Shown: in pieces, positions 34,101 to 47,600 of the stretch
Layout: each line of letters begins with the position of its first letter
Numbering within the stretch: the first letter of the stretch is position 1
From: Certhia americana
Taxonomy: Eukaryota > Chordata > Aves > Passeriformes > Certhiidae
Assembly: GCA_018697195.1 (NCBI GenBank)
Contig: CM031878.1
Location: 7,005,420 to 7,069,419, forward strand
Length of the DNA: 64,000 nucleotides
Reading direction: 5' to 3'
Program-made: the position numbers and the translations under genes
The notes under the pieces: generated by a model
Told to the model about the DNA's origin: nothing
The model's input: the letters and a program-made list of their open reading frames with translations, nothing else
Databases searched by the model: none

Positions 34101-35779
34101 ATTGCTCTGGAAATGATAGAAATGTGTTTTTCTGGTTTTGCAGGCAGTGCCTGAGCAGCAGAGAACTGGAATAATCTGCAGAAATAAGTGTGAGCAGTTC
34201 ATCAGTGCCACGTTTATGTCATAGGCATCTTCTGTTCGTCTGAGAGGGTCCTTTGCTACATGGTAGAACTTCTTCACCTTTCATTTTGGCAGCTGATACA
34301 TAAACGGGGACCACCACAACCAAGGTTATTGTGCTGTAATTTGAGGCTGATAGGTGCTAGTTGGCATAGATCTCCATAGCTGAGGGCTCTGTATGATGAA
34401 GTCTTTACCATGTGAGGTGACCATTCTTCTCTGTCTTGGAATCCAGTGTCTTTCTTTAACGCTTGAGCCTTCAGAGCCTGGAGGTTGATGAACCTCTGCC
34501 CAATGATTTGATCAAGTAGTGGATACTTGCAGGACTACTAGAAAGTGTTTCCTGGTGACTTGCCTGACGTCCTGAATGTTTGGTGCATTTGTACCTTAGC
34601 AACAGAGCTTTTAATTGTTTTTGGAAAAGACAGATCTGATTTTTTTAGTTGCATGGTATTGTTGTTCTGAGAGCCAGGGTTTCAGGGAAGGTACAAGTGA
34701 GAAATTATACAAATAGAAACTTCATTAACACTGCTCAGAAGCATGGTTTGACCAAGTACACTGTGTCAAGAAGAACATTTAATGTAGACCAAAAGTCAAT
34801 ATAAAAGTCTCCTTTAGAGGTGATTCAGGCTGAGTAAATTAAAATGAATATACCTATCATGAAAGGAAACAAGAAAAATTAACTACATTAGTACAGTTAC
34901 TGTTTCTTAGTTCTTATGGCAGTTTATTTCATAAGGTACTTTTCCTACTTGAAGGAACAAGTCTTGACACATCAGTTGGAAAGGGAGAGAAACACCAAGT
35001 ATTATGATTAGTTTTGTCAAGTAATTTGGGGGCTAAATACTTGTCAAGGCAGTGTTATCCCTGCTTTTTGTAATTAATTAGCCCTATGCTGTATAGAGTT
35101 CTGTATTGTGTCTCAGCTTCTTCCAAGTGATTTGATTTCAAAATTACTTGTAGTGAGTGCTAAGATTTCAGAGCAGGAAATAGAGAACCAATCAGTTACC
35201 AATAACTGATGGCAAGAATGAACACCCTGTTTAAAAGTTTTGTATTGTAGTCTACTTCTCATAAAGCTTAAAATTAAGCAAATAGAAGTTTTCTAAGTAC
35301 TTAGATTTATACATCTAATAGAACATTTAATTCCGCAAAATATATCCGTAATGTCAGGATAAAAATGTGAGGTACTCTCAACACAAAAACTGCCTTCCGT
35401 GGACCTCTGCATTGCAAGATCCTATAGAGTTTCACTCTGTGTACTTGATCTATTTTTGTTGCCTTTAGGTATCATTGATGCTAATAAGCAGTGCTTTGGT
35501 GCAGCAAAGGGACTCTGAATTGCAGGTGAGTAGAGTCCTGCTTGCTCCAGGGCTGTAGAGCTCCTGTTCAGTGTCAAAAGCCAAGAAGCCTCTAAGCTGT
35601 CAGAAGGCAGGGAAGCAAAACACTTCTTCTGATGCTGGTTCACAGATCAAATGCATAGATACGATCCCAGATTCTCAGGCTTGGGGAATACCTGATTGGT
35701 CCTCATTCCACTGTTGCATACAGTTTTTTGGATGGCTGTGCCTCTGGGCTGAGACTACTCACCCATCCTGTAGCCTGTT
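31191..35779. other. UBE2R2 intron 1, AT-rich stretch (4.6 kb)
   Basis: I recognise no gene, RNA or known repeat. A 148-codon open frame at 31795-32241 has no family features and no context. Confidence 0.5.
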
Positions 35780-35785
35780 CTGGAC

Positions 35786-36449
35786 TCTTGGGTTTATAAA
35801 AAATATTTTTGTGTGTTTCTCTCTGCCATCTGTTTCCCGTGACCCAAGAATGTACAGTTTTGTTTCCCCAGCCCAGCTGAAGGAAAGACCATGAGCCATC
35901 TCTTCTTATGTTTTCTTCTTTGTTTATTATTTCTTATCAATACATTCTTCTCCTGAACTGCAGAGATCTGTGCAGCAGGACACATTCAGGCACTCTCTCC
36001 AAAAACCCCTGAAAAACCCAAATACCACGCACACAGGGCGGTATGGACTTTTAAACTATAATCCACTTAATCAGTATTTATAATATTTCTCCCAATATCC
36101 ATTACCTTTGTTAGAAAGTTAACTTCTATTCTAAGCCAACTATAATGTGCCACTTCACAGCAGAACATGGAGTAGGTGAGGAAGAAGGAGGAAGCCCAAA
36201 AGCCACGTGGACCTCTCCATCTTGTCTTCACCTGCTTTCCATCCTAAAACCCCATAAATCTAAAATTCTCACCCTGTGATAAAACTACACACTATTCTAC
36301 TATCTAATACACACTCTTGAAACTCTGCTTCATTCCAGATCCTAAAAGCCCTTTTTGCATGAACACAGGTTAAAACCACTGTTTATCAGAGATCTTAAAA
36401 TCTCTTAAACATGCAAAGAAATATTTCTCGTAATTCCAAACTCCCAACA
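35786..36449 (-). mobile_element. Solo LTR of an endogenous retrovirus, ERVK-like (6-bp target duplication)
   Basis: Read on the minus strand, it starts TGTTGGGAG and ends CCCAAGA, which differs by one base from the expected CCCAACA inverted end. CTGGAC flanks both sides (35780-35785 and 36450-36455), a 6-bp duplication typical of betaretrovirus-like elements. Minus-strand signals are TATAAA at 36077-36082 and AATAAA at 35923-35928, in the right order. There are no internal genes. It is oriented against UBE2R2. Confidence 0.85.
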
Positions 36450-36455
36450 CTGGAC

Positions 36456-39400
36456 ATCAGAGTATCCTCAGGAAGAGATGTGCTAAGTCATGGTGGTAGC
36501 TAGCCCCCAATCTTTTCCCTAGGGCTCCTCTGATCCAGGTAGGACTGTGGTGTGTGCTGAGAAGTACAGATAGTGGTTTCCAGTTCTGATACTGCCTTAC
36601 CATAGGAGATCACGTGCAGTCAGGCCCTGTCATATGTCAGGAGGAAAGCTGTAGCATAGCCCAACTCTTCTATTCCATTAGAATAAACCAGAAAACTTTC
36701 CACGTTGGTAAATTGAGCACTGTTCATTTGCCTAATTTTTGTACAGTGGTCCTTGGATAACATAAAATACAATTTGAGTTTTAGGGTTTTTTCCTCATGT
36801 AATAATGCAAGGAACTGTACCTCTTGAACCTTCTTGTCTATCTGTTCAAGAGATAGTGACTAGAAGTGTGTAGACTTATATGTGGTTCATATTATAGGAA
36901 TTAATGTAAGGTTTTGACTATATAGTGTTAGAAGGGTGGGTTTTTTAGAAGTTTTTTTGTGTGTAAATACTTTAGGTCCTGTATTGCAGTGATGTTATTC
37001 CAGTGTCTGAGGGTATTACGTATCTGTAACTTTTAAAAAAGTCAAACACGTTTTTACCTTACTGTTTCTGAAGTCATGAAGTTATGCTGCCTTGCTATTT
37101 TACATGGTAATAAATTCACACAGGGTTCCTTCTCTTTAATAGCACTTTTGGTCTACTACACAATGCTCATTTTGCATCTAGAGGGTAGGGAATGCCAGGA
37201 AAAAAAAATGCTTGCAGAACCTTAACTCTGATCTTTGATGTGCAGTTTTGCTGTATGGTTTATGGCATGTTCGTCATGTGCTCGGGGTAATGAATAGTAT
37301 GGGCTAAATTATGGAGGTTTTATGCTGAGCTTAAATGCAGCTGAGTTCAAGTTGGAAATGTCACAGTTAGACATTGTCTGCGGTGTGGATGGACTAGAGG
37401 TGATGTGACTCATAAATACAGCTGCTCTTATGATTTGGGCTGCACGTGGTCAGATGTGTACATACACACGTGCATGTACACAAAACTAGTCAGCTATTTC
37501 CAAAATACTGCTTCATTTTTAGGCTTAGGTGTTTTTGTCTAGCATTATGAGTTAAGGGAATTGCAGTTAATATTGCTGAGCTTTTGTGGTAGTGACGTGC
37601 TGAGAATGTCCCATCTCACCAGGGCAGTTTGATAGTAATAACTCTGGCATTGTGTACCCATCTTTGAAGCACTAGTAGCCAAGAGTAACTAAATTGATTG
37701 ATTGATTGCCTCACATCACAGTTGCTGAAATATTTAAAGTGCATTTGCCCAAAGTGGCTTACAAAGAGAAGAAAAATGACAGCTACTAAATTACAGTGTG
37801 TTTAGAGTATTTTGGAATCTTGCTTGACTTGAAAAAAAGTGACCTCAAGACTTCCTGGGTGTTCATTTTAAACTGAAGCTTCTACTGGGAGAATAACAAG
37901 AACATAAAGGGGCTGAATGTTAAATGGGTGACGCTTGGAGGCATCATAGTATTTGTGATTTAGAAAGAGAAGGCTGCCTGGCAGGCAGGCTGTACCTTAC
38001 TACTTAAGGTTTCAGTAATAAAAGCATGACATATGTTCCTTTTCTCCTCAGTTCCTTTGGACTGCTTTGCTGTCTTAAAATTGCACAGGCAATTTAGATA
38101 TTCAGGTAAATAGGTGTTGTTTGAGAAATCCAAGTTGATAGCGGTAAGGACATGTTTGCTGTAGCTTCATGACTTTTCTCTGAGTTATGTATCCTAGTTA
38201 AGGATTTAAAATACATGTTTTGTTGTTCATTTTAACAAAATATTTGAAGAGGTTAAGATGCAAAGCCCTCTGCCATGGTATTGAAGTAGTGCAAGAACCA
38301 GTGTTTAAACAGTTGTGTCACTTGGGTCAATTTTTGACTGACAGACTTGTCCATTGTGCAAAAGTTCTTTGGTTTTAAATTAATCTTCAGACATCTCTGC
38401 AGCTAGAAACCTTTTGCTGTCAGACCTAGGTAAAAGCTGAAATTATATTCTTTTTTGCAGTATCCTCTTTGGTCTTATCAAAACAAAAGCCATGCAATGG
38501 AGCAGCTTTGACTTACAATACATTCTCTGAATACACATTTGTTCTTGCATGAAGTCTGCTCATATAAGCGCCTTATTCATGGATGTAAACCACACTGGTG
38601 TGCAAGTGTTTGCTTATCTTGGCTAGAATAACTATCTGTAAAAGCACTCACCTTTATTAAAAGAATGGGCTTCTTATAATGCATTGAAGAAAACTGAATT
38701 TCATCTCTGTGCTCCCAGCTACTTCTCTGCAAAAGAGTAACTGGACCCACGCTTGGTAGCTTACTACCTTTCAGCAGTGCATTAAGCAGTATAACTTGAG
38801 AGGCTGACATCTCTTCTGTACTTTTTAAGTATCTTGTAGCTATTATCTAAATCCCTTCTAATTTGTCATTCGTGTGGTAACAAAATGCCACTACCCAGGT
38901 GCTTCAGATGAAGGTGCATAGCACTTTTTTTAAGGTGGAAAGAAAAAGCCTAGTCTGTTGTTAATGATATTGCCACTTCAGTGGGATCTCTGCCTAACCT
39001 CATTTTTTATTGCTGTGTTCATATTACTCAAAATGCAGAGTAAGAAAGATGTTGAGAGACAACTCTTACCAAAAACCTATTGTTCAATTTCAGTGGATGG
39101 TAGTATACTTCTCTTGAATACTTCTCTGGAGTTTCAAGTGGCTATTTCTTGAGTCAACCACAGCCATGATTAAACAATTCTCTGTAGAAGACCTGTTGTT
39201 ACTTTTTTTTTTTTTTTTAAAGCACTTCTAAATGAACCTAGACATTTTTTTATTGCTGTATTATCTCCACTGGAGCATATAAAAATGAAAATTTTGAGAC
39301 CAACATATGGAATGATTTCCATTTCTCGGTCTTTGCCAGAAATCTGAAAGCTTATGTCCTTCAAAATTTGAGTAATATACTTCCTGTGAAGTTTAACTGA

Positions 39401-40659
39401 TTTTCTTTTTTTCATGCTGGTTGCAGTCTTTGATTTGTGTGTATGAAGCTTGGCTGGCTTTGGTCTGAAGTACAACAGTAGTGGCACTACTGGGAAAAAC
39501 TAGGTAGGTAGGGCAGACTTGATTGAGGCTGTGGATGTTTGGGGTTTTGAATTTTGAAACTGGCTGTATTATTGAATGTTCTTTGATACTGAAGATGGTT
39601 TTGACCCTCAGAGGTTTATGGACAGACTCATCAGGGGCTAAAAAGCAGATCTGTGGATCTCTTTTAAATTACAATAATAGCTAAGTACATGGTCTTGTAC
39701 CCATATCATCCATAACTATACTGCATTTGGAAAGAGATCGGAGTTGTACTGGCTGCCACTAAGGAGGGATGGAGCGAGAAGTCTGCTGGTCCCGACCACT
39801 TTCTTCTCAGTGTTATGAAATAAATCTCAGTTCTGTTGCTGTTAGAGGTGATATTCCAATTTCGCGCATTCAAGGCAGCCTGCTTAATGTTCAGCTTGGA
39901 TAAATGACTGTTAATTTTCACCCAACTTGCAGGCTTATCCCACACGTACTAAGTAGTTGTTCACTTTTTTCACATCTCTAATGTAAGTGATGTACTTTTG
40001 CTTGGGCTCTTCAACCAGGGATCATATTTTGCCTACAAAAAGCAGCTAAATAACCTGCTGGTCGTCAACAAAAGGCATGAGAAGCTGTGGTGGGATGGCT
40101 GCTATATGTATGTGGTACCTCCCTCAGCCATGGAGCTTCCTGCCAGCAGCTGTGGATGTATTCCTGAATGATGGACCTAGTCAGGTTGGGGTAAGAATCA
40201 TGAGTAGCCATCTGAAAGCACAGCATTGCCCATTCCTATGTCTCTTGGGGATGCAGTGAAATGTCATATTGGTGTGTCTTCAGCACGTGCACCACACGTG
40301 GGATGTCACCTGCTGTCCAAGCAGCTAATGTCACATCCTGTGGGTTCATGTGTGTGTGTGCAATGGCAGAGGCATGGAGGAAAGCTCTGGTATGCTTGGC
40401 CACAAAAGACTTGTCATCATCACGCCACCATGCCTCTTTATTTGTCTTGGAATCTCTTGGAATCCAAGCCCACCTCAGGCATCTTCCTCTTCCTTCAACT
40501 CTTCCTAAACTAGAATAACTGTATTTGAGTCATGACTTCAGGCTCAGATGAGGTCACCACATGTGACTTGATTGGTGCTCCTGGTGTCTCAGCCTTGTTC
40601 TGTTTTGTCTTCTCCCCTGCAGCTGCCAACTTCTCTGAGCATGTGGATGACTTTCACCT
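36456..40659. other. UBE2R2 intron 1, AT-rich stretch (4.2 kb)
   Basis: Unique-looking sequence. I see an alternating CA/TG patch near 37450-37485 and nothing that looks like a gene. Confidence 0.5.
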
Positions 40660-40785
40660 TCTTAGAAACACGGAATTGTTGAGGTTGGAAAAGACCTCCA
40701 AGATAAAGTCCAACCACCAGCCCAGCACCCACCACGGTGTTCACCACGAAACAAATAAAAGTGCCACATCCATGCTTTTTTCCAA
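40660..40785 (-). mobile_element. CR1 LINE 3' end fragment
   Basis: TTAGAAACACGGAATTGTTG, GAGGTTGGAAAAGACCTCC and AAGTCCAACCACCAGCCCAG are the reverse complement of a CR1 terminus. It fades out after AAGTGCCACATCCATG. Confidence 0.82.
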
Positions 40786-41102
40786 GAGATCAGTGAAGTA
40801 TTTTGACCTGTCTACATCTAACCTGTACTTCGAAGATCAGCTAGTGTCTGCTTTCAAAACAGAAATGATGCTAGGGAGAGCCTCTAAGTTACATTGCAGC
40901 AAATCTAGCAGGAAAGCTTTCACTGGAGGTCTGTTCTGTTGTATCTTGAACTCTTTCATGCTCCAGTTTATTTCCATTTGTGTAGCTTTTTGTTTGGATT
41001 GCGTTAGTTCATAGCTGGGGTTACAATTAAGTCTTGGAGTGTTTTTCTTTCCTTTTCTAGCAAGTACAGAGCAGTGACTTCTGTGCTCTAGAAAGAATAT
41101 TT

Positions 41103-41632
41103 CACAGAATATATTGATGTTGAAAGAGACCTCTGTAACCAAACACCACTGTGTCAACCAGACCGTGGCACTGAGTACCACGTCCAGCCTTTGCTTAAGC
41201 AGCTTCAGGAACAGTGACTCTACCACCTCCCTGGACAGTCCTTTCCAATGTCTAATCACCATTTCTGTGAAGAAATTCTTCCTAATGTCCAACCTAAACC
41301 TCCCCAGCTGCAGCTTATGACTGTGTCCTCTTGTCCTGTTACTGTTTTGTCTGGGAGAAGAGCCTGACCCCCACCAGGAAGGCTACACCCTCCTGTCAGG
41401 CAGTTGTAGAGAGCTATAAGGTCACCCCAACCCTTCTTTTCTCTAGGCTAAACATCCCCAGCTCCCTCAGCTGCTCCTCATAAGACTTTTCCTCTAGACC
41501 CTTCACCAGCTTTGCTGACCTGTGAATCGGCTCCAGCACCTCAATGTCCTTCTTGAATTGAGGAGCCCAGAACTAGACACAGCACTTGAGGTGTCTCTGT
41601 CACCAGGACCAAGTACAGGGAGAACAAACTGG
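41103..41632 (-). mobile_element. CR1 LINE fragment (ORF2 C-terminus and 3' end)
   Basis: The reverse strand encodes [21 protein letters not shown], the well-known end of CR1 ORF2. The sequence then continues 5'-ward through TTTAGCCTAGAGAAAAG and the ATTGAGGTGCTGGAG region. The 3' terminus is at the left (CACAGAATATATTGATG). Inserted opposite to UBE2R2. Confidence 0.9.
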
Positions 41633-44600
41633 AACAAACTCTGTGTAATTAGTGTGTTTTGTATGGTTGTTATCTAAACTCCATGGTGGATATCTTTCTA
41701 GTAAAAAAAAATATATATACTATGAAGGAGGTGTTTTATGGAAGAGGAAGCTAATGATGGTACTGAGGAGTTTCCCTGTTCTCAGAAAAGGCTTCAGTTT
41801 TGTAAGGCTGCTTTTGTGCAATGCATAATTTGTACAACTGTAGTAATGCAGAAAAACAAAGGATAAGGAAATTTGGGCTGAGCCTAAACCCCACTTTTAA
41901 TGCTAGGCTGGTGCATTGAATTTGATTCTTAATTTGTAGATTAGTTACTGTATGATGTCAACTTGAAATAAGAGGGTTATGAGAAATCAACTTCTTCCTA
42001 GAAAAGTCTGGAAAACTTTTATTACTACTAGATGTTTTTATGGCAAATCAAACATCTTTTTCTGCTAGGTAGCAGCCAACAAGCCTTCTTTGGTACATGT
42101 TTAGCTGAGCTTTATGTGGTAAAACTATTAAATATTGCTGTGTCACATTTGCTCTGAATGCAAATTGCTGCAATCTGATGTTAGACTGGGTGACAGGGAT
42201 GCACAGTCCAGAATCAGTTATCTGTTAGGCCCTTTGTGTGGGTGAAGCATTGCACTAGTCCAGAATAGTCTATGGATGCTACACAAACAGGATGAGAGAG
42301 CCACTGCAATGCTTTGTTCATCATCTGTAGTGACTGTAAGAGGTGCTCACAGGAAGGACACTGGGCTGGCATTGAAGGAGCCCTGTAGACACATGGGGCA
42401 TTTTACAAAATGTTCTTTGTCTTGTCTTGCCTTGTCAAAACGTTCTCTGATAAGAGTAAGAGTAAGTTAGTGAATAGAGACTAAGCTTTCTATCTGGTTC
42501 ATATTCATTATTCTGGATAAATTAACACTTTTATGTAAAATATGTATACCTTATAATAGCATAATTGACTAAATCTGTAGGTAGAAAGTGTTTTGCTTTT
42601 TATAACTCATGGGAGAGCTTTCTTCCAAAACAAATTGGACATATATGTTTACAAGTACAGTATTTAATTTTGGAATAGCTGGAGAAATTAAGTGAATAGA
42701 TTTCAGGCTGCTTAAGCAAAAAGCAAAGAGATTTTTTCAATAAGAATTTCTGCTTATTCCTGGTTTATAAAAATAAAAGCCTGAGCAGTTTCTTGAAGCG
42801 CCCAGCACAGAACCTGATGTACTGACAAGTCACACTCCTCTGCACAGACTTTGTCCATGAGGCAGCTGCGGCAATTCTCTAAGAGCAAAAAATAAAGCTG
42901 GGGTTGTGTAACTTAACCTGGGGGAGGAGGGGGACATTCCTGGTGCTGAAGAGAAAGCCATCAAGTCAGGGGCTGGATACAGAGGCTTGTGAGACGTATG
43001 CTATGCAGACTTCACAAATCTTGAGTGTATTGTGGACAATCTAGGTAAACTTCTCATTGGAGGAGGCAAAGTTGTCCCTTGCTCTGCCTCATTGTTTGAA
43101 ATGTCAGAGGGACCTGTACTGAGTTTGAAGCCACCCTGCTTTTTTACTTCCCACCTCTGGGATTTCTTTCTTGTGCAGTATTAATTGCTCCAGCCCCTTG
43201 TGCACTTCCATGACAGCCACCCCATGTCTTCTCTCCTGTGCTTTGGAGGGTAGGTTCAAAATAAAGCCTCTTGGCATAGAGAAACCAGCATGTGGGATTT
43301 GATGTGAAGTGTGGAAGTGTGAAAGGGCTCACAGCTATTCAGCACAGCCAGGGAAACAGCCTGGTGTAGCACGTCGTGGAGCTGGCACATTCACAGGGCA
43401 AGTTTTGGTTCCAGTCAGTTAAGATGAGGTTTGAAATCTATTACTGACATGCCTCTGAGTTCTGTTGTGCTTGTCACCCCAAGTGCAATTACCCAGGCTA
43501 TGCCACAACACTGAGCTTAAAACACATGGGCAGAAAGCCAAATTCTGCACTTAGCAAGCACTTAAAACAGAAACTACAGCACAACTGACCTCCAGGTACC
43601 TTTCCTTTTATATGGAAAGCTGGTGTTCCTAACTGCTTTAATTATAAATGCATTGATAAATACTCTGTAGAATATTTATTCACTAAAATAATGTTTAGTC
43701 ACAGCTTAATGTGATTGTTATGTACAGTTTGAGTTTTAGGCAGAATATAAAGCCTTTGCCTTCTCTAATTTTGTTAATTGTTGATTTGTTTTGTGCAAAT
43801 AGGTATAACAAAAGGAATACTTAGGGCATTTTCCAATGATACTGTGGCAACCACAGCAAATCACCAAGGTCTGCGCTACTAAACCGTTGAGCTCATTTGG
43901 TAGTGTTTAAGTATGTCTGCAATGTAGCAGTGGCACATTTGACCTGTCTCCAAGCACAGCAGTGGGGTCTGTTAGCGACAGCATGATATTTAACACCAGT
44001 TGTGAACTGACTCAGCTTAGAGTTGGTTTTGCAGCCCATGCTTAATCCCACGTTGCCATGGCTCAGCCACCACCTGTATCCGTGATAATGGATTCAAAGC
44101 TGGTACAGTTGCAGCTGTAAATCTCTAAGTCACAGCAGTGAGGGCCGTGTAGACAGGAACTTGGGAAGCTGCTCTGATGTGGCTTCAGGTGCTGGTGGTA
44201 CTGATGTTAAAACTTAACCAGACCTAGCTTAGTTGCTGCTCTTGGTTTATCCCATATTTTGTAAAATGGAAATTGGAATCAAAGCTCATGTTGTGATTGA
44301 AGTAGTGAAACCTTCTTGTTTGTGTTTAAGATAGATGGATTGGGGGAAGAGGAGTGCTATGCAGAATTTTACTGCCATACTTTTACTATTGAGAAATTAC
44401 TGGAAATTGTATTATGTTGTCCTAAGGCTTGGCTGTCTGCAGAGCTCAGCTGAATTTGCCACTTGGTTTCATGGCTATCATGGCTGGAAAGTTTAATAGC
44501 TTAAGCCTCACTTAGTTATAACGTGTTATGGGGATTATCTGCTTACTAATTGCTTTATGGATGTTCCATGACCTTTTTTTAGAAAAGGGAAAAGTGTATT

Positions 44601-47600
44601 GGTGTGCATTTCAATGCCTAAATGAATTAAGAAATCCTGTGTCACTTTGTTTCTCGTGGTAACAAAATTGAAGGAGACTTCAGTTACTGAGTTATTTAAT
44701 GTGACAGCATAGGTGCTTAAGCCTAGTTTGGATGTTTATCTCTGTGATTGCCTCAGTGCCTTGGAATTTAAGCTATCAGACTTTTTACAGCTTTACAGGA
44801 AGCCTCACGGCTGAGGATATAATTGAAACAAAGCTGTTCCTATGTCAGGAACTTGAGATTCTTAGGACAGAAGATCCCAAAAGCTACTAAAAGTTAAAAA
44901 ACCCACAAAAGCCAGATTTCAAAAATCACTGTTTCTGGCAACTGATTTCCTAGAAGTTATGGTGAACGGAAGGGAAGCCCAAGATAGATGAGCAGAGGTG
45001 CTGGTGTTGATGAAGTGGTTGTCTTGGCAACTGCAGTCACTTAAATATCCTGAGGAAAATAGCAAGCAAATGTTAAGATTGAGAAATGGCAACAGATTGA
45101 CAGAAGAACCAGGAGCAATGAGCAGCTTGAGGCTTACACAGGGAGTTGATATGACTACCGTAGCAAGTTGCTGTTTTCAGTGGTGGGATTCTTGAGTGTT
45201 GTAACCCCGATGGTTCTTCTCTTGTCATGACAGTGTGCCTGGCTGCCTACTTGGTGCATGAGGCCAGATCTCCGGGGAGGGTATAATTGTCCCCAAAAGG
45301 TGCATGTAGTGTGAATTCAGGTTCTACTGGTGTGCTTCATTTTGCAGCCCCACTGTTCAGTGTAGTCATACAAGTATTGCAGTGAAATCCCAGTGCAAAA
45401 TAAAACCTGCATGCAAGCAGATACTAGTATGAGAATTGTATTCTATGTCAGAGATAAACTACTGGAGCTGCAACTGTGTCAGGGATTTCCCTAAGTCCCT
45501 GTAGTGCTTTCCATAGTGAGAAATTGAACCATCTTGCTATGCATGTTTTGCTAATTGTGATTGCACGTACTGGTTTGTGGTTCTGTAGGTAAAAACTGGT
45601 AAGTTTTAATCTTTTACTTCCCTCATGAAGTACTTAATTCTCCTTCACTTCAGCACAAAAAGCACAGCCCAGGGAAAGCCCAACTGAGTTAAACAAGCAA
45701 AATTTGAGCCAGGTTTTTCCTGTTGCCACAAGCATATTTCTAACTGCCAACTATGACAGGTATTTCTACAGGCACTGAATCTTAAGCAGAACACCAGGTG
45801 CTCAGTAGTTAAAGAAGACTAAGTGTACTCTTTCTACCTTTCATCTGATAGTTGGTTTCTGAGCTTCTCTTTGTTTAGTAATTTGTGAAAAGTCACAGTT
45901 GAAAACTTCTTTCAAATGGAAGTGAAAAATTTGTAAGCTACTTCTTGCCACAAAGGCCAGCAAATAGTGAGAACTGCTGGTAGAATTAATTTCCTATCAC
46001 ATTTATGCCTAGAAAAAATCCTACCCTGCAGATACAGGAACACTCACTCTATCAATATTTTTTTTTCTTTTACCTGCATGTTTAAAAGCTACCTGGCTCT
46101 ACTGGTACTGATCAAGGTACTAGATGGACTTGATGTTTCTGTGATACAGATCCAGCTTCGTGCTCTGGTTATTTCGTTCAGTCATTTGGCCATCTATCTC
46201 TGCTTAGCCAGTTTTCAACACAGCCAAAATCTCACCTAACTTTCTCTAATAGCAATGTAAGCCTGTGCTACAATTAATAGTTGATTTACTTCTGAAGCTT
46301 TGCCTAATTAGAGGGAGGTTTTGCTTGGCAATGATACCGGTTTCTGCAGTATTGGAATGTTAAAAATTGTGGTCCCTGGTGTAATGCAGATACTGATGGT
46401 AGGTGTTTTATTTTTTTGGTAGCTTTTGCTGAAGAAGCAAGGGTAAAAAAATATCTATTTAGGGTTTTCCCCCTTCCTGGCTTAGAAGTTTTTAACCTGT
46501 ATTATGTCTCACTCTGACCCTTCAAGATTTTTTTGCACTGAAAGTGCTAATCTGCTACAGGACTTCTTAAGGTATCTGTAACTTCATCTGACACCAATCA
46601 ACAGATTAAGGTTCATAAATTACTTCTGAAAGTAGTGTGATATGTCTTCCAAATATTTCCTATCATTGCAAGGAATATTTAATTAAAAAGTGAGGGAGTA
46701 TGAGATGAAACATGGATCACTTTATGTAATCACTTTGAATTGTATGCTTATAGTGGTCTGCTCTGCTGTGAAGATCAACTATTTTTATCCTTCTATTCTC
46801 ACTAGTTTAACAGCTAAAAGTTCCAAATATGCCTGGCACAATCAAACCCACCCTTTTGTCAAAATGAAGCTTGATACAGGAAGTTTCATAAACTAGGCAC
46901 TACTATTATATGGAGCAGTCTGAGTTTCCTGAAGAGAGCATATGGTAGCTGGCACTTCAGGGAAGATGACTTGGTAATTATAGTTCCTTTTGTCTGAATC
47001 CCTGTGTTATTTCATGGGGCTAATAGCAAATTAAGCTTTTTGTAGATGCGAGGAAAGCAGGCTGCTAAAAATATTTGGGGTTTGTACATTTTTAATTTTT
47101 TTATTTGACTTGGACTTGAACAACATCTTGGAGTCTAAGGTATGAGGTTAAAGTGGTTAAACTCTCCTGAAATGAGTAGTCCTGCCACTGGAGCAAATCC
47201 TCTTGTGAACAGAGATCTTGATTCTCTGAACCCTTTTACAACAGGACAAGGCAAGATTGTTAAGACACTTTGGGATTTTAGCTTTAGGTAGTAGCTGTTT
47301 ACTGAAATCAGCAAAGAATTGCTCACTAAGGTGATCATGGTGATAGTCTGGGTGTTTTGCTGTGATGCCCTGTCTCTGAGGGTGTCACATCAACTTCTGT
47401 GCCTTAAACGTTTCAATACTAATTTAATGTGTTGTAAGCAGTTGTGGATATGAATCAGCTAAGGTTTGGCTTGAGTTGCTTTTATTCCAAGATAAATGTA
47501 ATATACAGTTATATAAGCTAACTAGAGGAGCCTGAGCCTGAGCACATGAAAACTGGTTTGATTTTGGTTTTTGTAAGCTGATCCTTAATGGGATTTGCCA

